Shown here: piece by piece, positions 52,000 to 60,561 of the stretch
Layout of the letters: every line of letters starts with the position of its first letter
How positions within the stretch are numbered: the first letter of the stretch is position 1
NCBI GenBank assembly: GCA_942493245.1
Contig: OW818685.1
Coordinates: forward strand, 186,001 to 250,000
Source of the DNA: DAOPYU01 sp942493245
GTDB lineage: Bacteria > Sumerlaeota > Sumerlaeia > UBA8349
Length of the DNA stretch: 64,000 nt
Reading direction: 5' to 3'
Made by a program: the position numbers and the translations under genes
The notes under the pieces: generated by a model
What the model was told of the DNA's origin: nothing
The model's input: the letters and a program-made list of their open reading frames with translations, nothing else
The model's database searches: none

Positions 52000-52623
52000 A
52001 TGCGTATTCGAGACAGACTTCCGGAGTTGTGGGGCGGTGGCGCGAAGCGTCGGGCGCGCAGGGGAGTCTCGTTTCTTGAAATCATGGTGGTGCTCCTGAT
52101 CCTGAGTCTGTTGATGGCGCTTTCGATCCCGATGATGAAGGGCACGTATGGGCGCAATAAGTTGTCGGCGGCGGCGCGCGAGATCGCCGCTCTGGCGCGT
52201 TACGCCCGGCAGCAGGCCGTGCTGCGGGACCACAACACGCAACTGGTGCTGGACGAGGAGAAAAACCAGTACTACCTGCGGTTGAATCCGGAGAAAAAGG
52301 TGCGGCGCGGGTCGCGGTCGAGTGTGCGCGGCACGAAGGAAAGCATGGAGGAAATGCATTCCCTGGACGCCGAGCGCGGGCGTATTCAATTTGTGGGCAT
52401 TGCGACGGCCTACGAAGCCGGAAGGCGCGAGAAGGAACAGATCGTCGAGTTCCAGCGCAACGGATCGGCCACACCGGCCACGGTGGTGGTGGGGGACGTG
52501 GAGGACGATGTGGATCGGGCTTATACGATCCGCATCTCCGGAGCGACGGGGGGCGTGCGGGTCGATCAGGGGAAACCCAAAGAAAAGTGGTTCGAGAGCG
52601 CTCTGCGCAAGCGCAAGCGGTGA
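52000..52623 (+). CDS. gspH: Type II secretion minor pseudopilin GspH
   Basis: This is a 207-residue prepilin-like protein. The prepilin peptidase site is RRG-VSFLE (cleavage after G22, +5 Glu at 27), followed by the hydrophobic helix IMVVLLILSLLMALSIPMM. AAAREIAALARYARQQAVLRDHNTQLVLDE is the GspH/FimT block, which is why I call it H rather than the major pseudopilin G. The C-terminal half is basic and unusually Arg/Lys-rich. It lies only 30 nt after gspF, so there is no room for gspG in its usual place. Confidence 0.85.
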   Translation: MRIRDRLPELWGGGAKRRARRGVSFLEIMVVLLILSLLMALSIPMMKGTYGRNKLSAAAREIAALARYARQQAVLRDHNTQLVLDEEKNQYYLRLNPEKKVRRGSRSSVRGTKESMEEMHSLDAERGRIQFVGIATAYEAGRREKEQIVEFQRNGSATPATVVVGDVEDDVDRAYTIRISGATGGVRVDQGKPKEKWFESALRKRKR

Positions 52624-52658
52624 GAGAAGCGAAGAAGCAAAAAGGATATGTCCCCAGA

Positions 52659-53153
52659 ATGAATCGCCAGCCCCACTCCCTCCCCCGCGTGAAACGGCAG
52701 AGCCGGGCGTTTATCCTGCTCGAGGTGCTGGTGTCGCTGGCCATCATGGGAATCGCGCTGGCGATGGTGATGGAGTCGTTCACGACTTCGATGAAAGGCG
52801 CGCGCAACGCCTCGGCGGTGACCAAGGCCAGCGTGCTGGCGCGCGATCTGATCGAGCAGTGGGAACTGACGCCGCCCGAAGAGGAAGAAAAGACGGGCGA
52901 TTTCGGCAAGGACCATCCAGGCTACACATACAAGGTTCGCTACAACAAGGTGGAACTGGAGTACGACGATGTGGATCCGCCCGAAGAGGGCCGGTTGGAG
53001 TATCTGCGGCGGATCACGCTGGATGTGTATTACAAGTCGAACAGTTCCGTCACGACCCCGAAACGGGTGCTGCATGTGGAAACGGCGCTCACCTCGGGTG
53101 AGCGGTTCAGCGAGCAGTCGCGCAAGTTCAACAAAATCCGGTTCGATCAATAG
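52659..53153 (+). CDS. gspI: Type II secretion minor pseudopilin GspI
   Basis: This is a 164-residue minor pseudopilin. The cleavage site is SRA-FILLE: the -1 residue is Ala17 rather than Gly, which prepilin peptidases usually still tolerate. Glu22 is at +5, and the helix is VLVSLAIMGIALAMVMESF. ARDLIEQWEL (about residues 65-74) and YTYKVRYNKVELEYDD fit the GspI fold. I set the start at ATG 52659; an earlier frame extension overlaps gspH and lacks a ribosome site. It is separated from gspJ by a 462-nt gap with repeat A2. Confidence 0.82.
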   Translation: MNRQPHSLPRVKRQSRAFILLEVLVSLAIMGIALAMVMESFTTSMKGARNASAVTKASVLARDLIEQWELTPPEEEEKTGDFGKDHPGYTYKVRYNKVELEYDDVDPPEEGRLEYLRRITLDVYYKSNSSVTTPKRVLHVETALTSGERFSEQSRKFNKIRFDQ

Positions 53154-53220
53154 GAGGCGTTGAAAAAATCATCGAAAACGATCGGTGAAGAGTGTGCTCT
53201 CTTTGGCAATATTACTCTTG

Positions 53221-53474
53221 TTGGCCCCGGAGGGGCCTCCCATGAATAGCCGTGGGTGACCGGAGGGAACCCACGGAAAAGTGTCTTCCTGAAAATTTGC
53301 ACCCTGAAGGGGTGCCCCAAAAGGGAAAGTCGGCATGCAAAGATTTCTTCCTATTACCTGCTTCGATGAGCCGATAGGGCAACCCCTTCGGGGTTGGGAA
53401 AATTATGGGAATCTGTCCCGTGGGTTCCCTTCGGTCACCCACGGCTACTCAAAGGAAATCCCTTCGGGATTTTC
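53221..53474. repeat. Composite hairpin element A, copy 2, between gspI and gspJ
   Basis: It has the same mirror order of hairpins as 32154-32367: GGCCCCGGAGGGGCC, a long stem with AGCCGTGGGTGACC..GGAACCCACGG, GCACCCTGAAGGGGTGC, then AACCCCTTCGGGGTT, GTGGGTTCCC..GGTCACCCACGGCTAC, and AATCCCTTCGGGATT. Relative to copy 1, the fifth hairpin here has GTGGGT/ACCCAC where copy 1 has GTAGGT/ACCTAC, with both arms changed. It sits inside an otherwise compact secretion operon. The remainder of the gap (53154-53615) shows nothing else except AAGGAG near 53590. Confidence 0.7.
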
Positions 53475-53615
53475 GTGTTCCATCCCGGTATTTCTGTCAT
53501 CCCGCGGTTCTTGTTGCAAGACGACAGTTGTCTTTACTTCCAATCGGTATAACCAGACCGCAACGACTTCTTCAGCACCTTGTCAAGGAAAGGAGCGCCC
53601 GGCGGCAGTCCGGCC

Positions 53616-54968
53616 ATGATTAGACGCTTTGGGAATCCCGCACATTCACCGCTTTGTCGTCCGGCGCGCCGCCCGGGTGGGGGATTCACGCTGCTCGAGG
53701 TCCTGATCGCGATCGCGATTTTTGCCGTCAGTACGACAGCCCTGGTGATTTCGTTCCAGACGGCGACGAAGTCCTTTGCCAGCGGGCGCCGTACGACGGA
53801 AACGATGCAGACCCTGCGGTTTGTGGTCGAGCATATCTCGCGCGATCTGCGGGCTGTGTACTACGACACGGACTACAACAAGCGCTTCAACGACATGCAG
53901 TTTGAGATGGCGTCGAAGGAACAGGAGTTGATCCAGAAACTGAAGGACGAATCGGGGAACCGGGACAAGGATGAGAAAGGCGAGCCGGGATTTCTCGGCT
54001 TGCGCTTGAACCTGCAGTTTGTCGGGCAGGGGACCGCGGGCAAGGGGGGGACGGCATCGCGTGCGGGCAAGGCGGCACGGCCCGTCCAGCCCGCCGAAGC
54101 GGGAGAATCGGGTACGGCGGGGAAGAGCGGTACCTTTATCGAGTTTGCGCACTTCACGCCGTCGGATGGCACGTTCGACGAGTCGTCGTGGGGCACCGAA
54201 CGGGTGCGCTACTATGTTGAGAACGGCAATCTGTATCGCCAGCGTTCGCCCGTGCCGCGTATCCTGCGTTTGAATCCGAACCTGGAGGAAGTGATTGAGG
54301 ACGCCAGGAATCAGCGCACGGAGAAGCAGCAACGGCGCTCGGGTGGGCGGCGAGGCGAAGCCGTGGATCCGTACGGGGATTTTTCGTTCGACGGCATCGC
54401 CAAAAAAGGGTTGTTGCCGGCGGAGTTCCGTGACCGCCTGGTGAAGGTGGATTATGTCGTGGAGGTTGAGCCGGAACCGTCGCCGCCCGATCTGCTGGCC
54501 GAGCGGGTGACGGAGTTCAATGTGAAGTTTGGCTACTTTTCGGGTGGAGGTGGCGCAAGCGCGGGGTCGGACGGCACGGGGTCGTGGACCGAAACGGAAA
54601 AGTGGGATTCGGACGAGAAGGCGTTGCGTTCGCCGAAGTTCGAAGTGGATCCGATGGACCCGATGTTCATGCAGAAACTGAACGCCTACCAGGAGCGGGC
54701 GAGCGACCACCTGCCCGCCTGTGTGAAGTTGACCCTGGGGATCGAAATGCCCGATGAGAAGCGGCAACGCAAGGGGCAGAAACCGCGGATCGAGCGGGTC
54801 GAGACGGTCATCTGGTTGCCCGCGGCGCTTGAGGTGTTCTCGCCCGGCGACGACCTGTTCTTCAAGTCGTACCCGAACGCCGATGGGTCGTATGGGCCTA
54901 TGACTCCCGGCCCCGGCCAACCGGGGCCTCTTCAGCCCGGACCTCGCCCACGGGGGATGACACGATGA
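53616..54968 (+). CDS. gspJ: Type II secretion minor pseudopilin GspJ (unusually long)
   Basis: This is a 450-residue pseudopilin, about twice the usual GspJ length. The prepilin site is GGG-FTLLE (cleavage after G23, Glu28 at +5) with helix VLIAIAIFAVSTTALVISF. RRTTETMQTLRFVVEHISRDLRAVYY is the GspJ block. Two low-complexity segments account for the extra length: a Gly/Ala-rich part (GKGGTASRAGKAARPVQPAE and following) near 145-180, and an acidic/Gly-rich part near 300-340. The tail is Pro/Gly-rich. The start ATG 53616 lacks a close ribosome site. Its stop overlaps the gspK start (ATGA). Confidence 0.85.
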   Translation: MIRRFGNPAHSPLCRPARRPGGGFTLLEVLIAIAIFAVSTTALVISFQTATKSFASGRRTTETMQTLRFVVEHISRDLRAVYYDTDYNKRFNDMQFEMASKEQELIQKLKDESGNRDKDEKGEPGFLGLRLNLQFVGQGTAGKGGTASRAGKAARPVQPAEAGESGTAGKSGTFIEFAHFTPSDGTFDESSWGTERVRYYVENGNLYRQRSPVPRILRLNPNLEEVIEDARNQRTEKQQRRSGGRRGEAVDPYGDFSFDGIAKKGLLPAEFRDRLVKVDYVVEVEPEPSPPDLLAERVTEFNVKFGYFSGGGGASAGSDGTGSWTETEKWDSDEKALRSPKFEVDPMDPMFMQKLNAYQERASDHLPACVKLTLGIEMPDEKRQRKGQKPRIERVETVIWLPAALEVFSPGDDLFFKSYPNADGSYGPMTPGPGQPGPLQPGPRPRGMTR

Positions 54969-56485
54969 GACAGCGCGAGGGAAGATTTTCGATGGGGGGG
55001 CGGTATTTGCGGAATCCTCTGCTTCTGTGGGTGCGTCGGCACGCGCGGCGCCGGGCGACCGTGTTGATTCTGACGCTCTGGATCGTGCTGGTTCTGACGC
55101 TGCTGGCGCATTCGCTCGCGTTCGAGATTCAGGTCGAGTCGAAACTGACCTCGACGTACCGCGATCAGTTCCGGGCCGAACAGCTGGCCCGCATCGGAAT
55201 TGCCCGCGCGGTGACGGACCTGCGCAACGACCGGCTGGTCGAGCGGCCCGAGGAGACGATCAAGGATATCAACGCCCGGGAGCCGTTTGATGCGCTGGGA
55301 GACATCTGGACCGACGGGAGTATCGTTCCCCGCGTTTTCGAGGTCCAGAACTCCGATCCCGCCACCACCGCGCAGAAAATCGAGGGCGAGTACGAACTGT
55401 TCGTCATGGACGAAGAGAGCAAGATCGGGCTGAACAACAACAAGGAGGGGATGCATCTGGCGCTGAAATTTCTCCTGATGACGCTCGATGTGGACGAAAA
55501 GGACGCCGAAGAGATGGCTTATGCGATTCGGGACTGGAAAGACCCCGACGACGAGGTGGCGGCGCCCGAGGGCGTGGGGGAAAGCGAGCGCGTCTATTAC
55601 GCCAAGATGCGCGACAGACTCTCCGGGCGCAGTCGGCGTAACGAGGACGAACCGCAACGCGATTTCTCCGAAGAGGAAAATGTTTTCTATCCCAAGAACG
55701 CTCCGTTCAGCACGACGGAAGAGTTGATGAAGATTCCGGGGATTACCGAGGAACTGTACTATGGGTACGACCCGGAGAAGGACCCGGAGCCGGGATTCTT
55801 CCCGGCGCGGTCGCTGGGAAGGAAGCGGAAAGACCAGCCGGTCGGGTTGCGCGATCTGGTCACGGCACGCAGTCTGGCGCTGAACGTCAACACGGCTTCC
55901 TACGAATGCCTGGCGGCGGTGTTTGGCGCGGCGCTGGGCGAGCTGGAACAGGGTTGCGATTTGGCCGATACGCTGATAAAGTCCCGGCAGGGAGGCAAGG
56001 AAGACGGGATTGACAACGACAAAGCGTTGAGCAACCTCAACAAATTGAGTGAATTGGACGGTTTTACCCCGCAGGTTCTGACGAACGCGGCCAAAGCGCT
56101 TCCCTTGTCTGTCCTGTCGGATCACTTTACGATCTACTCGCGCGCGTTCATCGGCAAGCGTCAGGAGCGCAGCCGCAGTTCGGTGAACCGCACCCAGGTG
56201 AATCGACCCCTGCCGTCGGCCCGGATTGTGGCCGAATGCACGCGCAAGGTGCTCCAGTTCCCGATCTACGAGTACGAGGAGGGGGAACAGGAGTACACGA
56301 ACTCGGACGACTTTGACACGAAAATGCCCGCGTATAAGGGGATGTATGTGCCCAAGGGAGGGCGCGCGGGGGCCGGTGCGGCGGCGCGAGGCGCCGCGGC
56401 GCGCGCCCCGGCGGGCGGAGGGGGAGTGGCCACCGAGGCGTGGTTTGCCCCCGTGGTTTATTTCAAACGGTGGAATTCTTATTGA
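54965..56485 (+). CDS. gspK: Type II secretion minor pseudopilin GspK
   Basis: This 506-residue GspK caps the pseudopilus tip. The N-terminal basic leader (RRHARRR) is followed by ATVLILTLWIVLVLTLLAHSLAF. As in other GspK proteins there is no +5 Glu, and -1 is Arg/Ala rather than Gly. ESKIGLNNNKEGMHLALKFLL and AYAIRDWKDPDDE are the T2SSK blocks. EELMKIPGITEELYY and LALNVNTASYECLAAVFG are the helix-hairpin-helix (SAM-like) parts. The last 60 residues are Gly/Ala-rich. It is translationally coupled to gspJ by a 4-nt overlap at 54965-54968. Confidence 0.88.
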   Translation: MRQREGRFSMGGRYLRNPLLLWVRRHARRRATVLILTLWIVLVLTLLAHSLAFEIQVESKLTSTYRDQFRAEQLARIGIARAVTDLRNDRLVERPEETIKDINAREPFDALGDIWTDGSIVPRVFEVQNSDPATTAQKIEGEYELFVMDEESKIGLNNNKEGMHLALKFLLMTLDVDEKDAEEMAYAIRDWKDPDDEVAAPEGVGESERVYYAKMRDRLSGRSRRNEDEPQRDFSEEENVFYPKNAPFSTTEELMKIPGITEELYYGYDPEKDPEPGFFPARSLGRKRKDQPVGLRDLVTARSLALNVNTASYECLAAVFGAALGELEQGCDLADTLIKSRQGGKEDGIDNDKALSNLNKLSELDGFTPQVLTNAAKALPLSVLSDHFTIYSRAFIGKRQERSRSSVNRTQVNRPLPSARIVAECTRKVLQFPIYEYEEGEQEYTNSDDFDTKMPAYKGMYVPKGGRAGAGAAARGAAARAPAGGGGVATEAWFAPVVYFKRWNSY

Positions 56486-56572
56486 TCGCGAGAACGGGGA
56501 CAGACCGGGAAAAGCGCAGCGCCGGTTGACACGAGGCTCCCTGGATATTGCCGGAACGGTGAAAGTTCGATT

Positions 56573-58399
56573 ATGGCCAACTACACGTGTCTCGAATTTC
56601 AGGACGACTGTTGCCGCGTCTATCATTGGGCGTCGAGTCGTTCGGCCTACACCCTGAAGGCGGCGCTGACGGTGCCCTTCAAGCGGGGCGATGCGGCTGT
56701 GGCGCCCGGCGAGGCGCCCGAGGCCAGTCTGGCGGTTCCCGCTCCCGGGGAAGGCGCCGGCGCCCAGGATGAAACCTTCTGGCAGAAGGAAAATGGCCAG
56801 GCGTTGCGCAAAGCGTTGAAAGACGCCGGGCTGAAGGTCGAAGAGGCGCTCGCGATTGTCCCCAAGCACTGGGTGACGCTGCGCGTGGTGACGCTGCCGG
56901 CCACGGATCCGGATGAATTGAACGAAATGGCCCGTTTCGAGGCCGAGCGCCATATTCCTTTCAACGTCGAGCGGCACATCATCGCCCACCGGGTGCTGGC
57001 CAAGGGCGACCTCGAGGGGTCGCGTGTGCTGATCGCCGCGATTGACGGACCGCCCATCGAGCAGGTGACGGGCACCTGCCTGGCTGCGGGGTTGCGGGTC
57101 ACGGGCGTCGAGGTTTCGACCGTGGCGCTGGTCAACGCGCTGCGCCACGGCGGACAGTGGGACCCGGCGGAGTTCTCGACCGTGGCGTTTGTGAACGTCG
57201 GCTCGGCCAATACCGACATTCTGATTCTGCACGAGGGGCAGCCGATCTTTGCGCGCAGCATGTCCATGGGCGCTCAGCGCATTCACGAGTCGCTGGCCGA
57301 GGCGTATGTTGTCGAAACGCCTCCCGTGGCCGCGCGCCCGCAGCACGCCGCTGTGCTCGATCTGGATGTGGACGATGTGATGGACGAGGCGGAGCCGTTG
57401 CTTCCGTCGCCCACGTCCGATTCGGCTCTGGCGTCCGGGGGGGTACGGGCCAGTTTGTTCGCGCCCGACTCGACGATGGACGCGCCTGAACCGGTCCCCC
57501 CGGCACCGATGGCGGCCTCGACCCGGTTTGACGCCGGGCTGTTGCGGTCCAACCGGTTGATCCGCGAGATTCGCCGGACGCTCGATTACGCCAATCGCGA
57601 GTTCGACTGCGGCAACAGTTTCGGCCGGGTTTTTCTGTCGGGGCAGGGGGTGGCAGTACCCGATCTGGCCGAGGCGTTCCAGACGATGTTTCAGGCGGAC
57701 GTGACGTGCCTGGACCCCTTCGGCGAGAGCCAGAACGCCTCGGAGATCCGGTTGCGGTGCGAGCCGTCTGTGCTGGCCCAGGAACCGGCGGGCGCCGCGT
57801 TCTCGCTGGCGGCGGGCGCCCTGGTGCGCGAGGCGGACCCGGAGAGTTTGCGGATTGATCTGGTGCCGCCGGCCTATGTGGAGGAACACGCAAAATCGCG
57901 GCGTAAGCAGCGGATCATCTATATCGCGTTTGCGTTGTTTCTGGCGCTGATGGGCGGGTTCGTCGTGGCCAAAAAGGCGTTAAACGATAAAAAAAGCCAG
58001 TTGGCGGGACTCGATGACGAGATTTCCAAGATCAAGGAACGCGTCAATGAGATCAAGCGCAAACAGATGGTGGTGGCCATCTTGCGTGACTACACTTCGC
58101 TGGACCGTTCGCCCCTGGCGATTCTGGACCGCATCAGCCAGTGGAGCGAATTTTTCGCAGCCGACCGTCCGAAGGTGAGTCTGGAAAGCTTCGAATACCA
58201 GCGCGAGAAGGTGATCTTGACGGGGTGGACGCAGACCTATCCGGACCTGGACGCCTTCGAGGCGAATCTGAAGAAGACCGGGTTTTTCGAGGAAGTGTCG
58301 GGCAAACGGGACATGGCGTCGCCTCCCAACACGCGCGAGCAGGCGGTCAAGTTCACGCTCGATTGCATCTTCAAGACCCAGACGCAGGAAAAGAAGTAG
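56573..58399 (+). CDS. gspL: GspL/PilM-like protein fused to PilN-like membrane domain
   Basis: This is a 608-residue protein. The cytoplasmic half is an actin-like (GspL/PilM) domain: YTCLEFQDDCCRVYHWA at the start, VTLRVVTLPATDPDELNEMARFEAERHIPF (101-130), FVNVGSANTDILILHEG (206-222) and GRVFLSGQG. Two disordered inserts lie at about 38-66 and 247-320 (Pro/Asp/Ala-rich). A single membrane helix at 448-466 is followed by a coiled coil (SQLAGLDDEISKIKERVNEIK) and a ferredoxin-like periplasmic domain to 600, the PilN/GspL-C part. It connects GspE to the inner-membrane ring. It starts 87 nt after gspK. Confidence 0.85.
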   Translation: MANYTCLEFQDDCCRVYHWASSRSAYTLKAALTVPFKRGDAAVAPGEAPEASLAVPAPGEGAGAQDETFWQKENGQALRKALKDAGLKVEEALAIVPKHWVTLRVVTLPATDPDELNEMARFEAERHIPFNVERHIIAHRVLAKGDLEGSRVLIAAIDGPPIEQVTGTCLAAGLRVTGVEVSTVALVNALRHGGQWDPAEFSTVAFVNVGSANTDILILHEGQPIFARSMSMGAQRIHESLAEAYVVETPPVAARPQHAAVLDLDVDDVMDEAEPLLPSPTSDSALASGGVRASLFAPDSTMDAPEPVPPAPMAASTRFDAGLLRSNRLIREIRRTLDYANREFDCGNSFGRVFLSGQGVAVPDLAEAFQTMFQADVTCLDPFGESQNASEIRLRCEPSVLAQEPAGAAFSLAAGALVREADPESLRIDLVPPAYVEEHAKSRRKQRIIYIAFALFLALMGGFVVAKKALNDKKSQLAGLDDEISKIKERVNEIKRKQMVVAILRDYTSLDRSPLAILDRISQWSEFFAADRPKVSLESFEYQREKVILTGWTQTYPDLDAFEANLKKTGFFEEVSGKRDMASPPNTREQAVKFTLDCIFKTQTQEKK

Positions 58400-58413
58400 G
58401 AGGAACGGGGCGC

Positions 58414-59058
58414 ATGGCTGGCAAACGGAGCATGACAGGACGCGAGAAGGCGATTGTGACCCTGACGGGCGTCGTGATCCTCTGCAGTGTGGTCTATCAG
58501 GTTTTTCTCGCCGACTTTATTGACGAATACAATACGACCGTCGAGGCGATCGCCACGGCGAATGAAGATCTGGCCGACTACCTCGAGACGCTCGATGATG
58601 GGGATAAAGTGGATAGCGAGTACGATGAGTTCGGGCAGTCGGTGCTTCAGAAAAAAGAGGGCAAGAGCGTGGGCGCTTCCTTTACCGAGGAATTGAACCT
58701 GATATTCGGCAAGACGGTCTCGTTGCAGCGTCCCGAGGCGGTTGTGGTGCCGCGCGCCACGGATTTTGCCTTTCTCGAGATTGACGCAAAGGGCGTGCGC
58801 GCGCCCCTGGAGGATGTGGCGGCCATTCTGCGTGAGTTTTACAGCCGCAACATCCTGGTGCAGAGTCTGACGATCGAACTGACGGGGGCGGCGACCAAAG
58901 GCCCCTGGCTGGATTTTGAAGCGACGGTGGCCCGCATTGTGCGCTCCGACGAGTTGGAACCGCCCGACCTCGCCCGACTCAGAAAACTGCAGGAAAGCCA
59001 GAAGAAAGCGACGAGCAAGAAAACCTCGGAGAGCGCGTCTTCCTCAAAAGAGGAATAG
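58414..59058 (+). CDS. gspM: GspM/PilO-like inner-membrane protein
   Basis: This is a 214-residue bitopic protein with a short cytoplasmic start and one membrane helix (AIVTLTGVVILCSVVYQVFL, about 13-32). A periplasmic coiled coil (NTTVEAIATANEDLADYLETL) and a small alpha/beta domain (LEDVAAILREFYSRNILVQSLTIEL) follow, with a charged tail (KKATSKKTSESASSS). The layout and position after gspL match GspM/PilO. Sequence similarity is not obvious by eye, so the name rests mainly on context. The ATG at 58414 is 14 nt after the gspL stop; AGGAGG lies at the junction. Confidence 0.75.
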   Translation: MAGKRSMTGREKAIVTLTGVVILCSVVYQVFLADFIDEYNTTVEAIATANEDLADYLETLDDGDKVDSEYDEFGQSVLQKKEGKSVGASFTEELNLIFGKTVSLQRPEAVVVPRATDFAFLEIDAKGVRAPLEDVAAILREFYSRNILVQSLTIELTGAATKGPWLDFEATVARIVRSDELEPPDLARLRKLQESQKKATSKKTSESASSSKEE

Positions 59059-59153
59059 AGGTTCTGGACCCATCTCCGGATGGATGATCCGGGGGCAGGC
59101 GCGCCGCAACCCGGTTGAGGGGCGGTTCGAAACGGCAAGGAGAGTGAGCGACT

Positions 59154-59795
59154 ATGGCTGAAAAGAAAAAAGGCTGGCTCTACAACATCTTCCTCATCGT
59201 CATGATTTTGGGAATGGGGGGGTGGTTGGCCTATGAATACGCGCCGATTCCCGATTCGGTTCGGACTCGAGCAGGGGCGCTTCTGGGCCAGTCGTCCGAG
59301 GCGTCCAGCGACAGCGAAGAGGCGGACGTCGCCTTGGACGAGGAAGCGGCCACAGGCGACGAGGCCACCACCGACACCGCGACGACCCGGGTGGCGAAGA
59401 AACCCTCGCCCACTCCTGCGCCCACCCCGAAATCGCGGGTCGTGGCCAGCAACCAGTTTGCCAACATCAACAAATTGAACGTTTTCAACCCGCTTTACAC
59501 CCCGACCCCGACCCCACCTCCCAGGGCAACCCCACCTCCGACGCCGATTGATCTGAAAAAAGCGGTGCGCGACTGGAAACTCGAGTACTATCGCAAACAA
59601 AAGACGATCTGGCATTTCACGAACAAACGGGTCAAAGATCAGACCTATGATGTGGAAATCGGCAAGACGTTCACCCTTCAGGACGGCGGGCGCTCGTTCG
59701 ATGTCAATATCGTGCCGGAAGGCAAGTGGGGCGTGACGTTCGTGTACCCTGGTCCGCCCGAACAGCGGGAAACGTTCAGTCTGGTGGAGCAGTGA
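59154..59795 (+). CDS. GspC/PilP-like bitopic membrane protein
   Basis: This is a 213-residue protein with a single N-terminal membrane helix (NIFLIVMILGMGGWLAY, about 11-27) and an acidic then Pro/Thr-rich linker (55-130, SPTPAPTPKSR and TPTPTPPPRATPPPTP). A small C-terminal beta domain follows (LEYYRKQKTIWHFTNKRVKDQTYDVEIGKTFTLQDGG). Between gspM and gspD this is where a GspC or PilP linker between inner-membrane ring and secretin would lie; no clear HR-domain signature is seen, so the role is inferred. It is 95 nt after gspM and separated from gspD by repeat A3. Confidence 0.6.
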   Translation: MAEKKKGWLYNIFLIVMILGMGGWLAYEYAPIPDSVRTRAGALLGQSSEASSDSEEADVALDEEAATGDEATTDTATTRVAKKPSPTPAPTPKSRVVASNQFANINKLNVFNPLYTPTPTPPPRATPPPTPIDLKKAVRDWKLEYYRKQKTIWHFTNKRVKDQTYDVEIGKTFTLQDGGRSFDVNIVPEGKWGVTFVYPGPPEQRETFSLVEQ

Positions 59796-60050
59796 GTCGA
59801 GTGGGTCATTTCGGCCCGGGCGTTTCTGCGGTTGGGCTGAGAATGGAGAAAGAAGAGTGTGTTTCGTCATCCCCGCTTTCGCGGGAATGACGGAGCGGTC
59901 GGAGGGCGCGAAAGAGTAACGGTTTTCCAGACAGATTTTGGTGATTGACCTGAGTCCTACCCAGGAGAATCCAGAAGTCTTTGTCCGGTGGAGCCACAAT
60001 TAGCGGAAAAAGGGCACAAAAGAAGATAATTTCTTTGAATGCTGGAAAAA

Positions 60051-60310
60051 GCGCCCCAGAGGGGCGCAGGCGAGTAGCCGGGGGTGAAGCGAAGCGGAAC
60101 CCCCGGACGTGTCCCCCAATCTTTCCCGCCCCGGATGGGGCGGAGGGGAAATAGAGGAAATCGGGATGAGTGGTGGGAAAACGCTCTATGACCTCCATGA
60201 GGTAACCGCCCTGCGCCCCTCCGGGGCGCGTCAGGAGGGGTTTTCTTCCGGGGGTTCCGCTTCGCTCCACCCCCGGCTACTACCCTTTGCCCCTGCCGGG
60301 GCAATTAACC
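60051..60310. repeat. Composite hairpin element A, copy 3, upstream of gspD
   Basis: It has the same mirror layout as the other A copies but with diverged stems: GCGCCCCAGAGGGGCGC; AGCCGGGGGTGAAGC..GCGGAACCCCCGG; CCGCCCCGGATGGGGCGG; then GCGCCCCTCCGGGGCGC, GGGGGTTCCGC..CTCCACCCCCGGCTAC, and TTGCCCCTGCCGGGGCAA. Where copies 1-2 have ACCGAAGGG, this copy has AAGCGAAGCG, changed on both arms. The rest of the 766-nt gap 59796-60561 shows no gene; a CGTCATTCCCGC-type hairpin (TCATCCCCGCTTTCGCGGG) is near 59868. Confidence 0.65.
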
Positions 60311-60561
60311 GGGGTCGGTTCCGTTGCATAGGACTTCTGGATTCTCCCGGAGTCCGTCCGCAAAAAGTCACAATAAACTTCCCAGCGTCGGCCCGCTGGG
60401 GTATCATCCAGCGGTTTTTCCACCCGGGTTCGACGTCCGGAGGGGATGCGAAAGCGGCAAAAAGCGGTTCTTGAAACATGATATTTCCTGTACGAAGGCC
60501 CCGGTTTGGGTTCCAGAACCCGGGCGATTCTCATCTGTGACATAGAAGGTGACCGACGACC

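Noticed and set aside
52000..52623. The first pseudopilin gene as GspG
   Set aside because: AAREIAALARYARQQAV is the GspH/FimT block; the GspG-type post-helix sequence and C-terminal calcium loop are not seen.
53221..53474. CRISPR-like array suspected from repeated short motifs
   Set aside because: The repeats are mirrored hairpins of different sequence, not direct repeats with uniform spacers, and no cas genes are present.
54932..57889. 985-codon minus-strand open frame opposite gspK and gspL
   Set aside because: The opposite strand carries clear gspK/gspL motifs; the antisense translation is Arg/Gly/His-rich without domains. The same reasoning excludes the long antisense frames at 14142-15803, 33740-35416, 48882-50675, 50548-52389 and 61240-63852.
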